Shown: positions 7,991 through 16,462, numbered from the stretch's first letter. The stretch: DNA of 64,000 bases from an uncultured Muribaculaceae bacterium (GCA_910585755.1 CAJUFH010000001.1:1-64000), one strand, 5' to 3'. Notes: a model not told the origin generated them from the letters alone. Made by a program: numbers and translations.

Positions 7991-8791
7991 CTATCGTGCC
8001 GTGATGTGGAAGCAGGCCTGTTTGCGCTCGTATTTGACATAGCACCGCCCCCGTGCGCGCTGCGCCTCGACTACTTCGGCGAGGAGGTTCTTGAGGTCCT
8101 CCTGCGTGCGCGGAACCGTCAGCGAGTCGCATATGAATTTGGCATAGCTGATGTCGAAGGTGGTCGCGAACAGATGGGCCGAGGTATCTACGGCGTTGCG
8201 GTTGCGGCGCCGCAGGCTCTTCACGAGCGAGCGGGTGCGCAGGACGCTTGTAACCTTGATGCGGTAGCTGCCTCCGCCGCGGGCGGCCAGGGTGTCGTTG
8301 AACGCCGCCCCTATGTCGCTGAGCAGGTCGCTCGCCTTGGGCACGAGATAGGGGAGCGAATGTGTAAGGTTGTCGAGATAGTATTCCCGGCAGGTGCGGA
8401 CCGGCACGAGCTTCTCCCCGTTGTTCCAGGCATCTTTTATGCCGTAAATCGGTGCGATACCGATGCGCCGGGCGGCATCGATATGGAGATAGTTGCTGTC
8501 GTTGAAGAAGCGGCCCAGCGTAGCCCCGAGAAAGTTGATTTTCAGTTTGTGCCCCCCTGGCGGCATCGAGTCGAGGCACGTGTTGAACGGGTTGTTGGCC
8601 CGGATGGTGTCGGCCGGGGTCAGCACGGCGAGCACCTCGTCGTGCGACAGGTCGGCCGGAATCGCTTCCGGCTGGGCGCTCGAACTGCCGCGTCCCGAGC
8701 AGAGGCTTACCACGGAGGCCGAGCCCCCAACGGCGAGCACTCCCATAAAGGCGACGATATGGCGGAATTTAAGATAAAATTTATGGCGCAT
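7991..8791 (-). CDS. DUF5715 family exported protein, M15 peptidase-like
   Basis: This 266-residue exported protein has an N-terminal signal or anchor segment (about 10-30, HIVAFMGVLAVGGSASVVSL). The middle matches the DUF5715 pattern as I recall it. Near residue 195-215 it has SVLRT followed by VDTSAHLFATTFDISY. This resembles the S-x-H-x6-D zinc motif of M15 DD-carboxypeptidases (SxHxxGxAxD), so a cell-wall peptidase fold is likely. The usual Gly is replaced, so activity is uncertain. It starts 8 bases after the tyrosine phosphatase gene and is probably co-transcribed with it. The function is not known. Confidence 0.7.
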   Translation of the reverse strand: MRHKFYLKFRHIVAFMGVLAVGGSASVVSLCSGRGSSSAQPEAIPADLSHDEVLAVLTPADTIRANNPFNTCLDSMPPGGHKLKINFLGATLGRFFNDSNYLHIDAARRIGIAPIYGIKDAWNNGEKLVPVRTCREYYLDNLTHSLPYLVPKASDLLSDIGAAFNDTLAARGGGSYRIKVTSVLRTRSLVKSLRRRNRNAVDTSAHLFATTFDISYAKFICDSLTVPRTQEDLKNLLAEVVEAQRARGRCYVKYERKQACFHITAR

Positions 8792-8799
8792 CGGTGTAA

Positions 8800-9360
8800 T
8801 CAGAGGTTTGAATGGCCTTCAATAATGTCATACAGGCGCTGACACCCCTCCTGCAGCAGGTCAAGCACAAGCTCGAAACCCTCCGAGCCTTCGTAATAGG
8901 GGTCGGGCACATAGTCGTAGCCGGAAGATTCGGGGAGGAGTTCCCCCATCGGCATTATTTTGGCTTCCGCCTCCGGGGTGGGTGCCGCGTATCGCAGGTT
9001 CGCGATGTTCTGGCTGTCCATACCTATTATAATGTCGAAATCGTCAAAGTCCGAGGAAACGACCTGGCGGCAGCGGTGGGTTAGCTCTAACCCTCTGCGG
9101 CGGGCGTGGACGCGCATACGTTGGTCGGGAAGGTCCCCTATATGGTAATTCCCGGTCCCGGCGGAATCTATCTTCCATCCGGCCTCAGTCCCGTTCTCCT
9201 CCACTATCGTCCGAAGGACCCCCTCGGCCGCCGGAGAGCGGCAGATGTTGCCTAGGCACACGAACAATACTTTCACGGGGCGCTTCCCCGCGGCGCTGTT
9301 CAGCAGCTTTATGGAGGAGGGGCGCAAGCGCCCCGTCCCGGTTGTTTCTCTTGTATTCAT
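8800..9360 (-). CDS. Low molecular weight protein-tyrosine phosphatase
   Basis: This small cytoplasmic phosphatase removes phosphate from tyrosine residues, often on capsule or exopolysaccharide kinases. The catalytic P-loop is CLGNICRSPAAEGVL (the CX5R signature), and the general-acid Asp lies in VPDPYYEGSEGF. Length is 186 from the ATG at 9360. The first 28 residues are not family-like, and a GTG at 9276 would start directly before KVLFVCLGN. However, the -7 box at 9365-9372 sits four bases from the ATG, which could give a leaderless message starting at 9360. No capsule genes are adjacent. Confidence 0.92.
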   Translation of the reverse strand: MNTRETTGTGRLRPSSIKLLNSAAGKRPVKVLFVCLGNICRSPAAEGVLRTIVEENGTEAGWKIDSAGTGNYHIGDLPDQRMRVHARRRGLELTHRCRQVVSSDFDDFDIIIGMDSQNIANLRYAAPTPEAEAKIMPMGELLPESSGYDYVPDPYYEGSEGFELVLDLLQEGCQRLYDIIEGHSNL

Positions 9361-9364
9361 ACGA

Positions 9365-9372
9365 CAAATTTA
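9365..9372 (-). promoter_or_regulatory. -7 box of the tyrosine phosphatase gene
   Basis: On the minus strand this reads TAAATTTG, four bases before the ATG at 9360. The spacing implies little or no 5' untranslated region. Confidence 0.45.
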
Positions 9373-9488
9373 CGAAAATTCTGCCATTCCGCCATATATC
9401 ATATTCTCAAAAAGCCAGGCTGCGGCCGGCCGAGGTATCTTATCCGCTTATATATTATTTTTCGGGACAAACTTATTTGGCTTTTTTG

Positions 9489-9519
9489 TTGCTTTGGCTG
9501 ATAAAAAGGGTTATCTTTG
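9489..9519 (+). promoter_or_regulatory. Promoter of korAB
   Basis: TTG at 9489-9491 is followed after 20 bases by TATCTTTG at 9512-9519. This is the standard Bacteroidetes spacing. The start of korA is 46 bases further on. Confidence 0.65.
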
Positions 9520-9565
9520 CGCCGAAATCAAACCTTGAATTTTACAAGTCTATACCATAATCAAC

Positions 9566-11416
9566 ATGACCGACACCCAACAGAGAGTAAAAACGCTCGG
9601 ACAGGTGGCCGTGAGATTCTCCGGCGACTCCGGCGACGGAATGCAGTTGGCGGGCAACATCTTTACCAATGTTTCCGCCGGGCTTGGCAATTCGGTGTCA
9701 ACCTTCCCCGACTATCCCGCTGAAATTCGCGCCCCGCAGGGGTCGCTCGGCGGTGTCAGTGGCTTCCAGGTTAGCATCGGTTCGGGAGTGCATACCCCCG
9801 GCGACAGTTGCGACGTGCTTGTGGCTATGAACCCCGCGGCTTTGAAGCAGAACTACCGCACGGTGAAGTCCGGCGGGGTTGTCATCGTCGACATCGACTC
9901 CTTCAAGGAGGAGGGCTTGAAAAAGGCTAAATTCGAGACCGACGACCCTGTCAAGGAGCTCGGCATCACGGCACAGGTCGTAGAGGTCCCCGTTACCTCG
10001 ATGACAAAGGCCGCACTCGCCAACGAGGGGATGGACCCCAAGAGCGTCCTCAAATGTCGCAACATCTTCACTCTCGGCCTCCTTTGCTGGCTCTTCGACC
10101 GACCGCTCGAAAGCGCCGCGAAGATGCTCCGCGCGAAGTTCGCGAAGAAGCCCGCTGTTTACGAGGCTAACGCGAAAGTGCTCCAGGCCGGTTATGACTA
10201 CGGCCACAACATCCACGCCTCCGTATCGACCTACCGCGTGGAGACCGACGAAATACGCCCGGGCGTTTATACCGACGTCAAAGGGAACGAGGCCACGGCC
10301 TACGGCCTCATAATGGCTTCCGAAAAATCCGGCCTTCCGCTCTATCTCGGAAGCTATCCTATCACTCCCGCCACCGACATCCTCCACGAGCTTGCCAAAC
10401 GCAAGGACCTCGGGGTGAAGGCGTGCCAGATGGAGGACGAAATCGCCGGCGTATGCTCCGCGATAGGCGCTTCCTTCGCCGGTAACCTCGCCGTTACCTC
10501 TACTTCCGGCCCCGGACTGGCCCTCAAGGGGGAGGCTATCGGACTTGCTGTAATGGCCGAGCTGCCGCTGGTCGTTATCGACGTGCAGCGCGGAGGCCCC
10601 TCGACAGGCCTTCCGACCAAAACGGAGCAGACCGACCTTAACCAGGCTCTTTACGGCCGCAACGGCGAGTCGCCCCTCGCGGTCGTCGCCCCCCTCAGCC
10701 CGACTGACTGCTTCGACACGGCCTTCGAGGCTTGCCGCATCGCCGTCGAACATATGACCCCGGTAATCCTTCTCAGCGACGCCTTCATCGGCAACGGGTC
10801 GTCGGCCTGGCGCATCCCAAAAGCCGGCGACTATCCCGAAATCCGTCCGAACTACGTTCCGGAAGAGCTCAAAGCGACCTGGAAACCTTATATGCGCGAC
10901 CCCGAGACGCTTACCCGCTACTGGGCTATTCCCGGCACTCCCGGCCTGATGCACCGCCTCGGCGGCCTTGAGAAAGACGACCTTTCGGGCGCTATTTCGA
11001 CCGACCCCCGCAACCACGCCGTGATGGTTGAGCGCCGCCGCGGGAAAGTGGCACGCATCGCCCGCGACATACCCCGCCAGGAAGTTGTCTGCGATTCCCC
11101 CGAGGCTGAGACGTTGCTCGTAGGGTGGGGCGGTACTTACGGCCATCTCTACACCGCCGCCGAGGAACTGAACGCTCAGGGTATCCCAGTAGCGCTCGCA
11201 CAGTTCCGCTATATCAACCCCCTGCCCGCCAACACCGCCGAGCTGCTGCGCCGCTACAAGCGCGTTATTGTCGCGGAGCTGAACTGCGGCCAGTTTGCCG
11301 ACTACCTGCAGGCGCGCTTCCCCGACGTCGCGATCAGCCGCATAAACAAGGTGGAAGGCCAGCCCTTCCTTGTCAGCGAGCTGGTTGAAGGTGTTAAGGA
11401 GTTGTTAAACAAATAA
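9566..11416 (+). CDS. korA: 2-oxoglutarate:ferredoxin oxidoreductase, alpha subunit with fused gamma domain
   Basis: With KorB this forms an oxygen-sensitive enzyme that interconverts 2-oxoglutarate plus CoA with succinyl-CoA and CO2, using ferredoxin. The N-terminal 190 residues are the gamma domain (VRFSGDSGDGMQLAGNIF), fused to the alpha part with YLGSYPITPATDILHEL, MEDEIAGVCSAIGASFAG and STSGPGLALKGEAIG. The 616-residue fused form is usual in Bacteroidetes. Substrate choice (2-oxoglutarate rather than another 2-oxoacid) is inferred from resemblance to the Kor branch. korB follows after 14 bases. Confidence 0.92.
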   Translation: MTDTQQRVKTLGQVAVRFSGDSGDGMQLAGNIFTNVSAGLGNSVSTFPDYPAEIRAPQGSLGGVSGFQVSIGSGVHTPGDSCDVLVAMNPAALKQNYRTVKSGGVVIVDIDSFKEEGLKKAKFETDDPVKELGITAQVVEVPVTSMTKAALANEGMDPKSVLKCRNIFTLGLLCWLFDRPLESAAKMLRAKFAKKPAVYEANAKVLQAGYDYGHNIHASVSTYRVETDEIRPGVYTDVKGNEATAYGLIMASEKSGLPLYLGSYPITPATDILHELAKRKDLGVKACQMEDEIAGVCSAIGASFAGNLAVTSTSGPGLALKGEAIGLAVMAELPLVVIDVQRGGPSTGLPTKTEQTDLNQALYGRNGESPLAVVAPLSPTDCFDTAFEACRIAVEHMTPVILLSDAFIGNGSSAWRIPKAGDYPEIRPNYVPEELKATWKPYMRDPETLTRYWAIPGTPGLMHRLGGLEKDDLSGAISTDPRNHAVMVERRRGKVARIARDIPRQEVVCDSPEAETLLVGWGGTYGHLYTAAEELNAQGIPVALAQFRYINPLPANTAELLRRYKRVIVAELNCGQFADYLQARFPDVAISRINKVEGQPFLVSELVEGVKELLNK

Positions 11417-11430
11417 CGAGCGAAACTCTT

Positions 11431-12444
11431 ATGGAAGAGAAAAAATATACCCAGGCCGACTATAAGAGCGACCAGCCGGTGCGCTGGTGTGCCGGCTGCG
11501 GCGACCACGCCGTGCTCAACTCCCTGCAGAAGGCGATGGCCACCCTCGGTGTGGCTCCCGAAAAGACTGCCGTCATCTCCGGCATCGGATGCTCCTCCCG
11601 CCTTCCTTATTATATGAACAGCTACGGCTTCCATACCATCCACGGACGTGCCGCTGCCGTTGCTACCGGCTTCAAGGTAGCGAACCCCGAGATGCAGGTA
11701 TGGCAGATTTCCGGCGACGGCGACGGCCTTGCGATCGGCGGCAACCATTTCATCCATGCCGTGCGCCGAAATATCGACATAAACATGCTCCTGCTCAACA
11801 ACCGTATCTACGGGCTGACCAAGGGGCAGTATTCCCCGACCTCAGCCCGCGGCTTCGTGTCGAAATCATCCCCCTACGGCACAACCGAGGACCCGTTTAT
11901 CCCCGCCGAGCTCGTGTTCGGGGCCCGCGGCAATTTCTTTGCCCGCGCCATCGACGTCGATCTCGCGACATCACAGGAGGTTATGGTCGCCGCGGCTCGC
12001 CATAAGGGCGCGTCGGTAGTGGAGATTCTGCAGAACTGTATGATTTTCAACAACGGAATCCACGCCGCTGTTGCCGACAGAGAGTTCCGTGCCGACCGAA
12101 CCATCCATCTGCGCCACGGCGAAAAGATGATTTTCGGCAAGGACCAGAACCGCGGACTCGTGCGCGACGGCTTCCTAATCAAGGCCGTAACCCTCGGCCA
12201 GGACGGCTGGACTATCGACGACGTGCTCGTTCACGACGCCCATACCCCCTCGAACTTCCTCCACCAGCAGCTCGCGATGATGGATGGTACGGAACTTCCC
12301 ATGGCTGTCGGCGTGATCCGCGACGTCGAGGGCCTCACCTACGAGGCCGAGGTCTCCCGCCAGGTCGAAGAAGTAAAAGCCCGCAAAGGCTTCGACTCCC
12401 TCCGTTCCCTCCTCCTCGCCGGCGACACCTGGACCGTCGAATAA
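11431..12444 (+). CDS. korB: 2-oxoglutarate:ferredoxin oxidoreductase, beta subunit
   Basis: This is the thiamine diphosphate-binding subunit of the KorAB complex. The 337-residue protein has RWCAGCGDHAVL near the N-terminus (iron-sulfur or TPP-site cysteines), and the TPP motif QISGDGDGLAIGGNHFIHA followed by LLNNRIYGLTKGQYSPTS. It lies 14 bases after korA and shares its promoter. The two catalyse the ferredoxin-linked step of the partial, often reductive, TCA pathway of anaerobic Bacteroidales. No ferredoxin gene is adjacent. Confidence 0.93.
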   Translation: MEEKKYTQADYKSDQPVRWCAGCGDHAVLNSLQKAMATLGVAPEKTAVISGIGCSSRLPYYMNSYGFHTIHGRAAAVATGFKVANPEMQVWQISGDGDGLAIGGNHFIHAVRRNIDINMLLLNNRIYGLTKGQYSPTSARGFVSKSSPYGTTEDPFIPAELVFGARGNFFARAIDVDLATSQEVMVAAARHKGASVVEILQNCMIFNNGIHAAVADREFRADRTIHLRHGEKMIFGKDQNRGLVRDGFLIKAVTLGQDGWTIDDVLVHDAHTPSNFLHQQLAMMDGTELPMAVGVIRDVEGLTYEAEVSRQVEEVKARKGFDSLRSLLLAGDTWTVE

Positions 12445-12479
12445 CCCCAACCCCCAAGCGGCAAGCCGCTCCCACCAAT

Positions 12480-12534
12480 ACAAAAGCCCTCCGGCTATCA
12501 GCAAGCAACTGAGGTTGTGCCGGATGGCTTTTGT
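12480..12534 (+). terminator. Long hairpin after korB
   Basis: The arms 12480-12495 and 12519-12534 pair over 16 bases with one mismatch around a 23-base loop. It lacks a direct T-run, so it may act with the next hairpin, or be a REP-type palindrome tied to the nearby RAYT fragment. Confidence 0.5.
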
Positions 12535-12542
12535 CCCGGTGA

Positions 12543-12576
12543 GGGCAGCTTGCTGCCCGGTATCCATTTTTTTCTT
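12543..12576 (+). terminator. Terminator with T-run after korB
   Basis: GGGCAG-CTTG-CTGCCC (12543-12558) is followed within ten bases by a run of seven Ts and more T-rich sequence. Confidence 0.65.
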
Positions 12577-12608
12577 TTGTTTAACCCTGATTTAACCCTC
12601 CCAAACCT

Positions 12609-12932
12609 ATGCCCAGGGCTTTTTTCCATGACTATCGGCAGCGTTGTATCTATCATATAACCATTACCAAGGCTCCCCACGTTATGGATTTCGGCCGTTT
12701 GGTCGGCAGCGGTAGGGAGGCGGCGATAGAAAGGTCGGTTTTAGGCACAATCATCGCCCGTCATATAAAGCGAATCCCTGAGCTTAACCCCAAGCTCAGG
12801 GTTTTGCAATATATAATAATGCCCGATCATATCCATCTTCTCCTCTTCGCGACAGAGGAACTTGAATTGCCCCTTGGGCAATATATCGGTATGTTCAAGG
12901 TCGGTATGTCTTGCGATGAACAGCTTGGCTGA
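12609..12932 (+). pseudogene. REP-associated tyrosine transposase (RAYT), truncated
   Basis: The 107-residue frame matches the N-terminal half of Bacteroidetes RAYTs, the domesticated IS200/IS605-type Y1 transposases that act on REP palindromes. It starts MPRAFFHDYRQRCIYHITI and has the His-x-His metal motif in YIIMPDHIHLLL. It ends at MFKVGMSCDEQLG, where intact proteins continue with the helix carrying the catalytic tyrosine, so the enzyme cannot be active. The stop is followed almost at once by the 3' end of a truncated GH31 gene on the other strand. A deletion or recombination probably removed both C-terminal halves. Confidence 0.8.
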
Positions 12933-12961
12933 GTCAATTGCGGAATCCGGCTGGCGATGAG

Positions 12962-13666
12962 CTATTTCCGGCAGCAGCCGGTGAAGGGGTGCGGGTCGGC
13001 AGGAGCGGGGTATAGAAAGTAGTAGTCGATCGCGGGGGCGTTGTCGGAGGTGAAAGTCACGTCGCCGGCTTTTTTTACAGGGCGTTCGGGAGTGTCGTCA
13101 ACTTGGCCAGGCGCGGGCGAGTTCCAAAGGATGCCGAATCCTTTTTCGGTTGTGACGTAGGGGGAGGGGAGCGCTTCTGATGTTTTGCAGAACTCGGTCA
13201 GGCTCCCTTTGAGGTTGACTGGCGTTTTGGCGGCGGGGCATATGATGGAATCAACCTCCGCGCGGCCGAACTGGAAATCCTGTTTGACGGTATAGCGCCC
13301 ATTTTCGCCGGGGAGAGGCGTTAGGGAGGCCGTGCGGTGTTGCTCCGCCATAATCAGAACCCCCTCGTGGTCCCAGAAAGAGACGTTCCCGTCCTTCTCG
13401 TTGAGGGCTACGTAATATTCTCCAGCGTCGATTTTGTATTTCCCTTTCGCCGTGACTCGTTTCAGTTCGCGGCCTGTCGGGCAGTTGGCGGTTTCGGGGC
13501 GATTGCCGTAATATTTCAGTACCCTTACCTGTGAAGGGGAGCAGACAATGACTTCCGTCGTGAGGGAGTCAACAGTTATTTTCGCTCCGTTGTCGGTCGG
13601 GGTGATTTCCGCGTTGGCCATAATTCCGATGGCGGCGGAGGCGAATATGGTAAGAATCTTTTTCAT
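12962..13666 (-). pseudogene. GH31-type glycosidase N-terminal domain, catalytic domain missing
   Basis: The 234-residue product has a signal peptide (MKKILTIFASAAIGIMANA) and resembles the N-terminal beta-sandwich of GH31 alpha-glucosidases and alpha-xylosidases: VTTEKGFGILWNSPA, then VTFTSDNAPAIDYYFLY, which precede the catalytic barrel in intact enzymes. The frame then ends in a non-family tail, PADPHPFTGCCRK. Full GH31 proteins are around 700 residues or more, so the catalytic barrel with its two acids is absent. The -7 box at 13687-13694 is still present, so the gene may be transcribed. A stand-alone secreted domain is less likely than a remnant. Confidence 0.65.
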
Positions 13667-13686
13667 GGTCAGGATTTTTTTCCGGG

Positions 13687-13694
13687 CAAAGTTA
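13687..13694 (-). promoter_or_regulatory. -7 box of the GH31 remnant
   Basis: On the minus strand this reads TAACTTTG, 20 bases before the start codon. Confidence 0.5.
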
Positions 13695-13826
13695 CGCGGA
13701 ATCGCGCAAAGAACCGCAATCTGTCCCGGACAAAAAACGCCCGGTCTCTCCTCCAGTATGAACCGCAGAATGAACCAAGGGCTATGCTCGTTGTTTAATA
13801 CTGGTAGATAAGTAACTAAAAGTCAT

Positions 13827-14312
13827 ATGAAAAAGATTATGCTTTACGCTCTTGCCGCATTGTCATTGGCGGCTTGCGGTACTAAAAAAAGTGATTCCGC
13901 GGTTGTTGATGCCCCGGACGTGGTCGACGAGGGGGATGTGTATTACGAGGGAATACTTCCGGCGGCCGATGTCGACGGCATCCGTTACAGCCTCGCGCTC
14001 GACTTTGACGACAATAGTCCCGAAAAAGGGGATTACAAACTGACGGAAACATACCTGAAGGATGGGGGCTCTCCCGTCAGCAGTTTCTTCTCAGAGGGTG
14101 ATTTTGAGATAAAGACCGGCACTCCGACCGACTCCGCGGCCCGTTACCTGGTTCTTGTGCCAGAAATCGAAGCTGGCCAGACCCCCGGTGAGACGCTCTA
14201 CTTCCTTGCCGAGTCGGATTCCACTCTTACTCTCGTGGGGGCTGACCTCGCCAAACCTGAGAGTTCCGGCCTGAACTATACTATCAAGCGAGTCAACAGA
14301 CTTACCCGCTGA
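13827..14312 (+). CDS. NlpE-like lipoprotein lacking the CxxC motif
   Basis: This 161-residue lipoprotein has a signal ending LAAC, with the lipidated Cys17 followed by GTKKSD. The core YYEGILPAADVDGIRYSLAL and YKLTETYLKDGG follows the NlpE N-terminal pattern, where NlpE proteins have PCADCxGI. Here the two cysteines are replaced (PAADVDGI), so metal- or redox-sensing through that pair is lost. The rest, a small beta-barrel pattern ending with NYTIKRV, fits the family. It is isolated between a divergent GH31 remnant and a convergent gene. The function is unknown; envelope stress or surface sensing is a guess from the family. Confidence 0.7.
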   Translation: MKKIMLYALAALSLAACGTKKSDSAVVDAPDVVDEGDVYYEGILPAADVDGIRYSLALDFDDNSPEKGDYKLTETYLKDGGSPVSSFFSEGDFEIKTGTPTDSAARYLVLVPEIEAGQTPGETLYFLAESDSTLTLVGADLAKPESSGLNYTIKRVNRLTR

Positions 14313-14340
14313 GCCTGAAATTTCATACGGGCACAAAAAG

Positions 14341-14376
14341 CGCCGCGCCTCAAAATTCAAGGCGCGGCGTTTTTGT
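14341..14376. terminator. Bidirectional terminator
   Basis: CGCCGCGCCT (14341-14350) pairs with AGGCGCGGCG (14360-14369). It is flanked by A-runs on the left and T-runs on the right, so it can serve both convergent genes. Confidence 0.8.
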
Positions 14377-14389
14377 TTTGGGGTCCTTT

Positions 14390-15091
14390 TTAGCGGTTGC
14401 GGAAGGTAGCCGCTCCGCTGCTGGAGCTTTTGCGCAGTTGCTGGACGTTGGTGGTCGCTTTGGATGCTCCCGATACATCGATTTTGCCTTCAACCGCTTT
14501 GAGTTTGCCCAGGGAGGCGTCAGAGGCCCCGCTGCAATCAAGGTCAAGGTAGCCGGTGCTGCCCGCGATTGAAGCTTTCGACGCACCTGAAAGGTCAAGT
14601 TCTATCTTTCTGGTGCTTGATTTCGCGACCTCGATATTGGAGGCGCATGAGCAGTCGATTTCAACATTCTGGGCGTTGAGGTCCGAGATTGATACTTTCG
14701 ATGCCCCGCTGGTGTCGATTTCGACATCCCCGCTGTAGCTAAGCCGTTTGGCCGAGAAGTCGCAGGCCCCCGAAAGGTCTATGTCGCGGAGGACGGGCGT
14801 GGTTACCGTAATGGTGACGGTACGGTGTCTTCCGAAATTTTTCTGCTCGCGGTCTGTGCGCCAGATTTTCAGCTTGTCGCCTCTCTGCTTGATACTTACC
14901 GCGGCGACATCCTGCTGGTCTCCTGAGATTTTCAAGCTGACGGGAGTGCCCTGCACATATATAATATTTAGGGCAGTCGATGCTTCGAGTTTCTCAAAAG
15001 ATTCGATTGATCGTGTTTCAGTAACGGTTTTGGCCTCCGCCGAGGGGATGAGTGCTGCCGCGGCGAGCGCGAGCGCGATTAGTTTTTTCAT
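14390..15091 (-). CDS. Head-GIN (DUF2807) exported protein
   Basis: This 233-residue exported protein has a signal peptide (about 1-20, ending SAEA) and a DUF2807 head-GIN domain. The sequence shows repeated beta-strand turns: DLSGACDF, DTSGASKV, DCSCASNI, DLSGASKA, DCSGASDA and DVSGASKA. Their spacing of about 20 residues is typical of a right-handed beta-helix of this family. These proteins are common in Bacteroidetes envelopes and probably mediate adhesion or autotransport-like surface roles. No function is established. It ends at the shared terminator at 14341-14376. Confidence 0.88.
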   Translation of the reverse strand: MKKLIALALAAAALIPSAEAKTVTETRSIESFEKLEASTALNIIYVQGTPVSLKISGDQQDVAAVSIKQRGDKLKIWRTDREQKNFGRHRTVTITVTTPVLRDIDLSGACDFSAKRLSYSGDVEIDTSGASKVSISDLNAQNVEIDCSCASNIEVAKSSTRKIELDLSGASKASIAGSTGYLDLDCSGASDASLGKLKAVEGKIDVSGASKATTNVQQLRKSSSSGAATFRNR

Positions 15092-15179
15092 ACTTTACGA
15101 GTTTTCAAACTGGTTTATACTACTTAGACGCGCCGGAGGGCGGAATGTTGCATAGTATGACGAAAAAATAATGAAAAAA

Positions 15180-15590
15180 GAGGCAGCCGGGCTGTAAGCC
15201 GGGTTATGTCGGGCTTCCGGTTTCTCTCCTCCCCCGTAGGGGGGTGGCGACCCTGAAGGCCCGTCCCGTCATTTATCTATGCGGCCTGTTGCCAGGCGCG
15301 CTAAAGCAGCCTACCCCCCGGCAATGGACGGGCAATCCTTGAATGCCGGTATACTTGGCCTTGCAGCTCGTCAGGCGTGCGGCGCTCCGTCTCGCGGCGG
15401 AACCCGGTGGGCTCTTACCCCGCCTTTTCACCCTTGCCCCGCGTGGGGGCGGTTGTTTTCTGTCACGCTTGCTCCGCGGTCGCCCGCGGCTTTCCGTTAG
15501 AAAGGACGATGCCCTGCGCTGCCCGGACTTTCCTCATCTCCGCCGCCCGCGAGGGGCGGGAATCCGCGACGGGACGCCCGGCTGTCTCGG
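15180..15590 (-). ncRNA. rnpB: RNase P RNA (class A)
   Basis: This is the catalytic RNA that matures tRNA 5' ends. On the minus strand the 5' part has GATGAGGAAAGTCCGGGC, the central part ACAGAAAACAACCGCC, and near the 3' end AGATAAATGACGG followed by ACATAACCCGGCTTACAG, all universal P RNA signatures. The termini pair to form helix P1 (GAGACAGCCGGGC with GCCCGGCTGCCTC). A T-rich stretch (TTTTTTCATTATTTTTTCG) just beyond position 15180 on the minus strand is the terminator. The end points are set by P1 and are accurate to a few bases. No protein frame is needed here. Confidence 0.96.
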
Positions 15591-15600
15591 TTTTATGGGG

Positions 15601-15608
15601 CAAAATTA
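15601..15608 (-). promoter_or_regulatory. -7 box of rnpB
   Basis: On the minus strand this reads TAATTTTG, about ten bases before the predicted RNA 5' end. Confidence 0.6.
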
Positions 15609-15671
15609 CTAAATCTTCCGCTGACTTCTGCGAAAACGGCTCTACTTTTTCCTCTTTTGGCTGATTTTGAC

Positions 15672-15679
15672 TAATTTTG
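15672..15679 (+). promoter_or_regulatory. -7 box of the SPOUT methyltransferase gene
   Basis: TAATTTTG ends four bases before the ATG at 15684, which predicts a leaderless or nearly leaderless mRNA. It is divergent from the rnpB promoter 63 bases away. Confidence 0.45.
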
Positions 15680-15683
15680 TAAT

Positions 15684-16454
15684 ATGAAGATTTCTGCCGC
15701 TCAACGAAAGTGGATTGCCGCGCTTCGCAACGCGCGCCATCGCCGCGAGGCCGGTGCCTTTGTCGCGGAGGGCACGAGGTGCGTCCTGGAAACCCTCCCG
15801 CGTTACGACGTCCGTTTCCTTGTGGCTACTCCTAAATGGCTGGACGACAATGCCGCCCTCCTTTCCCACTGCGCTCCCGAGCCGCTGACCGCTTCCGCCG
15901 AGGAGATGCGCTCTATGTCCTCCCTCCAGACCCCGCAGGGAGTGCTCGCGGTCTATGATATTCCGCGGCTTCCCGCTCCGACGCTTCCACAGCCAGGCGA
16001 GCTCTGCCTCGCACTTGACACCGTCCAGGACCCCGGCAATCTGGGCACGATAATCCGCGTCGCCTCCTGGTTCGGCATACGCAGGGTGTTTGCCTCGCAG
16101 TCCACTGTCGACCTTTACAACCCGAAAGTGGTCCAGGCGACGATGGGGGGCCTCGCCGGGGTCGAGGTAAGGTATCTCGACCTTTCCGCTTTCCTCCGCG
16201 ATGCCGCGGATGCCGGAATCCCTGTCTACGGCACTTTCCTCGACGGCCGCGACATTTACCGCTCCGAACTTACCCCGGGAGGCGTAATCGTTCTCGGCAA
16301 CGAAGGTAACGGGGTTTCCCCCGAAGTCGCTGCCTGTTGCGGCGAACGGCTGAAGATACCCTCGTTCCCCCCTGACGGCGATGTTGTTGAGTCGCTGAAC
16401 GTCGGGACCGCCGCGGCGATTGCCGCTGCCGAGTTCCGCCGCCGTATCATTTGA
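15684..16454 (+). CDS. TrmH/SpoU-family RNA 2'-O-methyltransferase
   Basis: This SPOUT-fold enzyme uses S-adenosylmethionine to methylate ribose 2'-OH groups in rRNA or tRNA. The 256-residue protein has an N-terminal substrate-binding domain (AFVAEGTRCVLE) and the three SpoU motifs: motif 1 DTVQDPGNLGTIIR (about residue 115), motif 2 VIVLGNEGNGVS, and motif 3 ESLNVGTAAAI. The catalytic Arg is in GTIIR. The target nucleotide cannot be read from sequence. radA begins eight bases after the stop, so the two are probably co-transcribed. Confidence 0.9.
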   Translation: MKISAAQRKWIAALRNARHRREAGAFVAEGTRCVLETLPRYDVRFLVATPKWLDDNAALLSHCAPEPLTASAEEMRSMSSLQTPQGVLAVYDIPRLPAPTLPQPGELCLALDTVQDPGNLGTIIRVASWFGIRRVFASQSTVDLYNPKVVQATMGGLAGVEVRYLDLSAFLRDAADAGIPVYGTFLDGRDIYRSELTPGGVIVLGNEGNGVSPEVAACCGERLKIPSFPPDGDVVESLNVGTAAAIAAAEFRRRII

Positions 16455-16462
16455 AAAACCAT

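Noticed and set aside
15279..15664. Short plus-strand frames over 15.3-15.6 kb
   Set aside because: The region is RNase P RNA on the minus strand, with universal signature sequences and a closing P1 helix.
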